Source: Bradyrhizobium retamae
Lineage (GTDB): Bacteria > Pseudomonadota > Alphaproteobacteria > Rhizobiales > Xanthobacteraceae
NCBI RefSeq assembly: GCF_001440415.1
Contig: NZ_LLYA01000155.1
Coordinates: 36,461-100,460 of the forward strand
DNA: 64,000 bases
Direction of reading: 5' to 3'
Under the pieces are notes generated by a model. That model saw only the letters and a program-made list of their open reading frames with translations, searched no databases and was not told the DNA's origin. This document shows positions 60,409-64,000 of this stretch, piece after piece. A program made the position numbers and the translations under genes. Numbering within the stretch: the first letter of the stretch is position 1; every line of letters starts with the position of its first letter.

Positions 60409-60713
60409 GCGTCCCGAGCAGTCCGCGGCCACCGCGCCGCCGTTTATCAAGCCGACTAAAGTCTATCGGGGCCCACTACCAGCAGACCAAGAACCTCTTG
60501 GTCAGCTACAGCCCGAAAAAGCTCGGCTTCTTCTGACATCCTTCTGAGTTGCGGGGGCACTTCAACCCGCGCAACGATGCGTTTCGCGAATTCAAGAAGT
60601 TGTCATTGCCTTTTTCGATGCCGACCTACCTGAACCGTCATATAATCGAATCGAGGGGGAACTGTGCTGCATCACGGGAGTATTACCTGAAATCGCAGTT
60701 ACGGAGGTCCGCC
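60409..60713 (+). other. Intergenic region after dnaE
   Basis: 305 nt without a convincing gene. A perfect 8-bp hairpin GACCAAGA (60485-60492)/TCTTGGTC (60496-60503) may help end dnaE transcription. One frame across 60460-60537 looks coding-like but has no start, so it may be a gene remnant. The CBS gene promoter should lie in 60600-60700. Confidence 0.4.
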
Positions 60714-61133
60714 ATGAAAGTCAAAGACGCGATGCACAAGGGCGTCGACTGGGTCAACCCCGATACGCCTATCACCGAAGTCGCGAAGCTGATGCGAGAA
60801 CATGATATCGGCTGCATTCCGATCGGAGAGGACGACCATCTGGTCGGGATGGTCACCGATCGCGACATCGTCTGCAAAGGGCTTGCGAATGGCAAGTTCG
60901 ACCCTAGCCGTGCGCTGGCGCGCGACGTGATGACCGAAGGCATCCATTGCTGCCGCGAGGACGATGACCTTGCCAAGGCCGTCCATCACATGGAGACGCT
61001 GCAGGTCCGCAGGTTGCCGGTGATCAACAAGAGCAAGCGAATGGTCGGCATGATCAGCCTCGGCGACGTCAGCCGTTCAGCGCCCAATGATTTGTTGGCC
61101 GGATGCGTGAAGAGCGTTTCCGCCCATCACTGA
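60714..61133 (+). CDS. CBS-domain protein
   Basis: 139 residues from ATG 60714, with a strong site ACGGAGGTCC; the longer upstream frame is not needed. Two CBS domains fill the protein: MKVKDAMHKGVDWVNPDTPITEVAKLMREHDIGCIPI with GMVTDRDIVCKGL, then DVMTEGIHCCREDDDLAKAV and RRLPVINKSKRMVGMISLGDVSR. CBS pairs bind adenine nucleotides or similar ligands. Stand-alone copies are often stress-related regulators, but no target is known here. Confidence 0.9.
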   Translation: MKVKDAMHKGVDWVNPDTPITEVAKLMREHDIGCIPIGEDDHLVGMVTDRDIVCKGLANGKFDPSRALARDVMTEGIHCCREDDDLAKAVHHMETLQVRRLPVINKSKRMVGMISLGDVSRSAPNDLLAGCVKSVSAHH

Positions 61134-61207
61134 CGCGCGGCAGCCCTTGCGCTAATGGGTAGAGCCCGCGTCGAAATCGACGCGGGCGTAGGCACGATCA
61201 AGCGGCC

Positions 61208-61675
61208 TCAATCGTGCGTGCTGAAGTGGCCGCGCCAAGCCTTGGCGTTGAGTCGCGCGAATTGCTCGCCGTCCATGCGGATCAGGGTCGAATGATCGCC
61301 GGCCTCCATGTAGATGTCCCGTCGCGCGTCGATGCTGTCGTCGATGATGACATCGAGCCCATAGCACTCGCCAACCGGCGGGATGGCTCCAATGTCGCAG
61401 TCGACAAACAGTTCCGCGATCTCTTTTTCGCTCGCCAGGTCGACCTTGTGGCCGAGCTGACTTTTCAGGGTCGACAGATGCAGGTGATGGGAGGCCGGAA
61501 GAACGGCCATCATGTAGCCGCCGTCACGGCGCAGCACGACGGCCTTGGCCAGCGCATCGCCCGGCACGTGGCAGGCTTCTGCTGTGCGCGTCGATGACTT
61601 CGTGGGGGCATGAGGGATCACGTCGTAGGTGACGCTTTGATCCAGGTATTTCTGCAGGGTTGGGGCGACGGTCAT
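61208..61675 (-). CDS. YbaK/EbsC family aminoacyl-tRNA deacylase-like protein
   Basis: 155 residues from ATG 61675 (MTVAPTLQKYLDQSVTYDV), preceded by GAGGAAATCGTC on its strand; the longer upstream frame is excluded. The fold has the conserved Lys in AKAVVLRRDGGYMMAVLPASHHL and the GECYGLDVIIDDSI and AGDHSTLIRM segments. Family members remove mischarged amino acids from tRNA. As ProS here lacks its editing domain, editing of Ala- or Cys-tRNA-Pro is a plausible role. Confidence 0.85.
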   Translation of the reverse strand: MTVAPTLQKYLDQSVTYDVIPHAPTKSSTRTAEACHVPGDALAKAVVLRRDGGYMMAVLPASHHLHLSTLKSQLGHKVDLASEKEIAELFVDCDIGAIPPVGECYGLDVIIDDSIDARRDIYMEAGDHSTLIRMDGEQFARLNAKAWRGHFSTHD

Positions 61676-61940
61676 GACGATTTCCTCCATTGCATGGGCA
61701 TTCCGCACACCGGGAGGAACTCGCGCAGTCGCCTCACGATGCGGGCGAACACGATTAGGGTGAAAGGATACGCCCGCCAGGCGGCCGCGACAATGCGAAT
61801 CTCCGAGCCGGAACCGGGAGGAGCAGGAATCCAGGGCGCGATTTGACTTGCAGAATGCCTTGCTGAGAGCGCATTTGTTCAAGAAAGGTTCAGCTTAACG
61901 CGCGTCTCATACAGCGCGGGCGGAGACAGGGTGGGATCCC

Positions 61941-64000
61941 ATGCGGGCAGCAAGAAGTTTGTCGATCCTCTCGGTGTGTCTCGTCGCGATGTCCGGTCTG
62001 GCCGGTCATTTGAGCTCCGCTGTTGCGCAACAGCAGGAAAAGCGCATCGCGCTGGTGGTCGGCAATGCCGCCTATGCGAAATCGCCGCTGGCAACCGCGG
62101 CCAACGATGCCGGCCTGATCGCCCAAACCTTGCAGGCGGCGGGATTCGACGTGATCGGCGCCCGCGACCTCGATGGCGACACGCTGCGCAAGAGTTTCCG
62201 CGACTTCATCCAGAAGGCCGAAAGCTCGGGGCCGGACACGGTCGCGATGGTCTATCTGGCCGGTTACGGGCTGCAATTGGCCGGCGAGAACTATTTCGTG
62301 CCGGTCGATTCCGCGATCAACCGGGATACCGACATTCCGACCGAGGCGCTGCGTACCGGCGACTACATCCGCCAACTCGCTTCGCTCCCGTTGAAGGCCG
62401 GAATCGTCGTGCTGGACGCGGCGCGGCAGCAGCCGTTCGTCGAGGGACAGATCGCAAGCGGTCTCGCTCTGGTCGAGGCTGATCCGCATATGCTGATCGC
62501 GTTCAACGCAGCGCCCGGGACGGTAGCGCCTGCCGAGCAGGGACCGTACGGCATCTACGCCCAATCGCTGGCCGAGATGATCCGGACAGGTGGATTGCCG
62601 CTGCCGGAGGTCTTCAATCGCGTCCGGCTTCGCGTCAACGAAGCCAGCAAGGGCGCCCAGGTGCCATGGGACAGCCAGAAGGTCGACGCTACCTTCACGT
62701 TCTTTGAGCGCTCACCGGATGCGCCCGCCCCGGCGCCGCCGGATCAAGTCGCCGCCATCCGCAGCAAGCCGATCCGTGATCTCGGCGTGCAGGACGCTTA
62801 CGCCGCGGCGCTGGAGCGCGACACGTTGCCGGCCTATGAGGAGTTTCTCGCCGCCTATCCCGACGATCCCATGGCAAAGCGGGTGAGGGCGATCGTGGCG
62901 GCGCGGCGCGAAGCGATCACCTGGCGCCGCACCTACCGTGCCGACACCCCGAACGCTTATTGGTCGTATCTGCAACGTTACCCGCGCGGGCCTCATGCGG
63001 CCGATGCGCGCCGCCGTCTTGCCATTCTCACCGCGCCGCTCGAGCCGCCGCCGACATTCGATGTCATCGATTACGACGTGCCGCCGCCGCCGCCGGACGA
63101 GTTCATCTATGTCGATCGTCCGGTGCTGGTGTTCAGCGATCCCGAGTTCGATTTTGTCCCGCCACCACCGGCGCCGGTCTACTACCTGCCGCCGCCGCCG
63201 GACGATTTCGTGGTGCTGGAGCCGCCACCGCCGCCGATCGGGCTGTTCATCCTGCCGCAGCCGATCTTTGTGCCGATACCGGTCTATGTGAGGCCGCCGC
63301 GCTATGTCGCGCCGCCGCCGAACAACATCATCTTTGCCAACATCCACAACCGGACCGTGATCAACAGCGTCATCAACAGGCCGCAGCCCACTTTGCCTGC
63401 GGCGGGACTTGGTGACAGGGGACGTCCCGGCATCCCGGCGTCGAGGGTTGCGCCGGCCCAGGTTGGTGGCGCCACACCGACGCTGCCGCCTGCGGTGGCG
63501 CAACGGGCCACGCTGATCCAGCAGGGCAAAGCGCCTGTGCCGCCAAGCGCCGCGATCAATCCTGCCGTGAGGACGGGTTTGCCCGGCGCTCCGGCCGGGC
63601 AGACCGGACGGCCGAGCGCGGTGCAGCCGGCGAACGCACCCGCCGCGCTGCCGTCGACACAGCCCGTGCCGAGGACCAACGCCCTGCCGGTTCCGGGCGC
63701 CAGGGGCGCGCCACCCACGCCCCCAAGCGCCGCCGTCAATCCGACCGCAAGGCCAGCTCCGGGTCCGTTGCGCCCGGGGGCGCCCACCACACCCGGCGCT
63801 GTCAGTGCGCGGCCGGCTACTGGCGCGACTGCTCCCGCGGCTCCGGCAGGCCGGCAGCCCGCGGTTGCGCCGCCAGCCAGTGCCGCCGCGCCATCAAGGC
63901 CGGCTGCTGCGGTTGCGCCAAAACCTCAATTGCAACCTGAGCTGCGGCGTGGCCCGCCACCGTCTGCGGTGCAGGTGGCAAGGCCCCCGCCACCGCCGGC
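61941..64000 (+). CDS. Caspase-fold protein with inactive-looking catalytic dyad and Pro-rich tail, partial
   Basis: Starts at ATG 61941 (GGAGACAGG upstream) and remains open to the window edge, at least 686 residues. After a signal peptide (about residues 1-29) comes a peptidase C14 domain: KRIALVVGNAAYAKSPLATAANDA, DTVAMVYLAGYGLQLAGENYFVPVD and KAGIVVLDAARQQPF. The normal catalytic His (AGHG) is Tyr109 and the normal Cys (DACR) is Ala161, so peptidase activity is unlikely. Later there is a region with DAYAAALERDTLPAYEEFLAAYP, resembling a tetratricopeptide-like segment. From about residue 375 the chain is dominated by Pro, Ala and Gly (PPPPPDEFIYVDRP). Probably an exported pseudo-caspase of unknown role. 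Confidence 0.85.
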   Translation, partial: MRAARSLSILSVCLVAMSGLAGHLSSAVAQQQEKRIALVVGNAAYAKSPLATAANDAGLIAQTLQAAGFDVIGARDLDGDTLRKSFRDFIQKAESSGPDTVAMVYLAGYGLQLAGENYFVPVDSAINRDTDIPTEALRTGDYIRQLASLPLKAGIVVLDAARQQPFVEGQIASGLALVEADPHMLIAFNAAPGTVAPAEQGPYGIYAQSLAEMIRTGGLPLPEVFNRVRLRVNEASKGAQVPWDSQKVDATFTFFERSPDAPAPAPPDQVAAIRSKPIRDLGVQDAYAAALERDTLPAYEEFLAAYPDDPMAKRVRAIVAARREAITWRRTYRADTPNAYWSYLQRYPRGPHAADARRRLAILTAPLEPPPTFDVIDYDVPPPPPDEFIYVDRPVLVFSDPEFDFVPPPPAPVYYLPPPPDDFVVLEPPPPPIGLFILPQPIFVPIPVYVRPPRYVAPPPNNIIFANIHNRTVINSVINRPQPTLPAAGLGDRGRPGIPASRVAPAQVGGATPTLPPAVAQRATLIQQGKAPVPPSAAINPAVRTGLPGAPAGQTGRPSAVQPANAPAALPSTQPVPRTNALPVPGARGAPPTPPSAAVNPTARPAPGPLRPGAPTTPGAVSARPATGATAPAAPAGRQPAVAPPASAAAPSRPAAAVAPKPQLQPELRRGPPPSAVQVARPPPPP

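Noticed and set aside
60460..60537. Coding-like tail ending in TGA after dnaE
   Set aside because: No start codon or ribosome-binding site and no recognisable domain. It could be a gene remnant but is too short to call.
62712..63790. Minus-strand open frames opposite the caspase-fold gene
   Set aside because: Low-complexity Arg/Gly shadows of the Pro-rich plus-strand tail.

Overview
The window is a chromosomal segment from a high-GC alphaproteobacterium, most likely Bradyrhizobium or a close relative in the Nitrobacteraceae. The evidence is the gene order (tig-clpP-clpX-lon with HU nearby; nuoA-N followed by birA, RNase J, methylmalonyl-CoA epimerase and DUF1467; proS-lolC-lolD close to dnaE), an FkbM-type methyltransferase gene inside the nuo operon, a family of small DUF3551 secreted proteins, a copper-acquisition cluster resembling the pcu genes of B. 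japonicum, and palindromic intergenic repeats of a type common in that genus. No CRISPR array, prophage or intact insertion sequence was seen.

Layout. 1-1.5 kb: a truncated mandelate-racemase-like gene and a multicopper-oxidase-fold protein that has lost most copper ligands (minus strand). 1.6-8.7 kb: tRNA-Leu and the protein quality-control genes tig, clpP, clpX and lon. 8.7-14.9 kb: a mixed region with a GFA-family protein, tRNA-Val, a Cys-rich secreted repeat protein, a methyltransferase, pepT, HU, tRNA-Asp, and a 1.4 kb segment with a crotonase gene bounded by a second, partial copy of tRNA-Asp. 15.1-18.3 kb: a decayed MFS transporter gene, a Rieske oxygenase and a divergent MarR regulator. 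18.5-34.5 kb: the complete 14-subunit complex I operon nuoA-N, with three extra reading frames inside it (an FkbM methyltransferase, a 35-codon ORF and a 162-residue membrane-anchored protein) and a histidine-rich loop in NuoL. 34.5-37.8 kb: birA, RNase J, mce, DUF1467. 37.8-50.5 kb: an accessory block (methyltransferase, S-methylthioribose kinase, sugar ABC importer, globin, copper operon). 50.7-54.1 kb: proS, lolC, lolD. 54.1-56.5 kb: four tandem DUF3551 genes and an outer-membrane beta-barrel. 56.6-60.4 kb: a 32-residue membrane peptide gene under a double LexA box, then replicative dnaE. 60.7-64 kb: a CBS-domain protein, a YbaK deacylase, and the start of a large caspase-fold protein with a proline-rich tail.

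The genes form several working units. Tig, ClpP/ClpX and Lon fold or degrade proteins. NuoA-N build the proton-pumping NADH dehydrogenase. The outer-membrane receptor, Asp-box protein, thioredoxin-like protein and PCu(A)C chaperone look like a route for copper to cytochrome oxidase. LolC/LolD export lipoproteins.

The most notable signal is the element GAAC-N7-GAAC-aat-GTTC-N7-GTTC at 56564-56596, two oppositely oriented matches to the alphaproteobacterial LexA consensus. It lies directly upstream of a tiny single-pass membrane peptide that resembles, in size and control, the Caulobacter SOS division inhibitor SidA.
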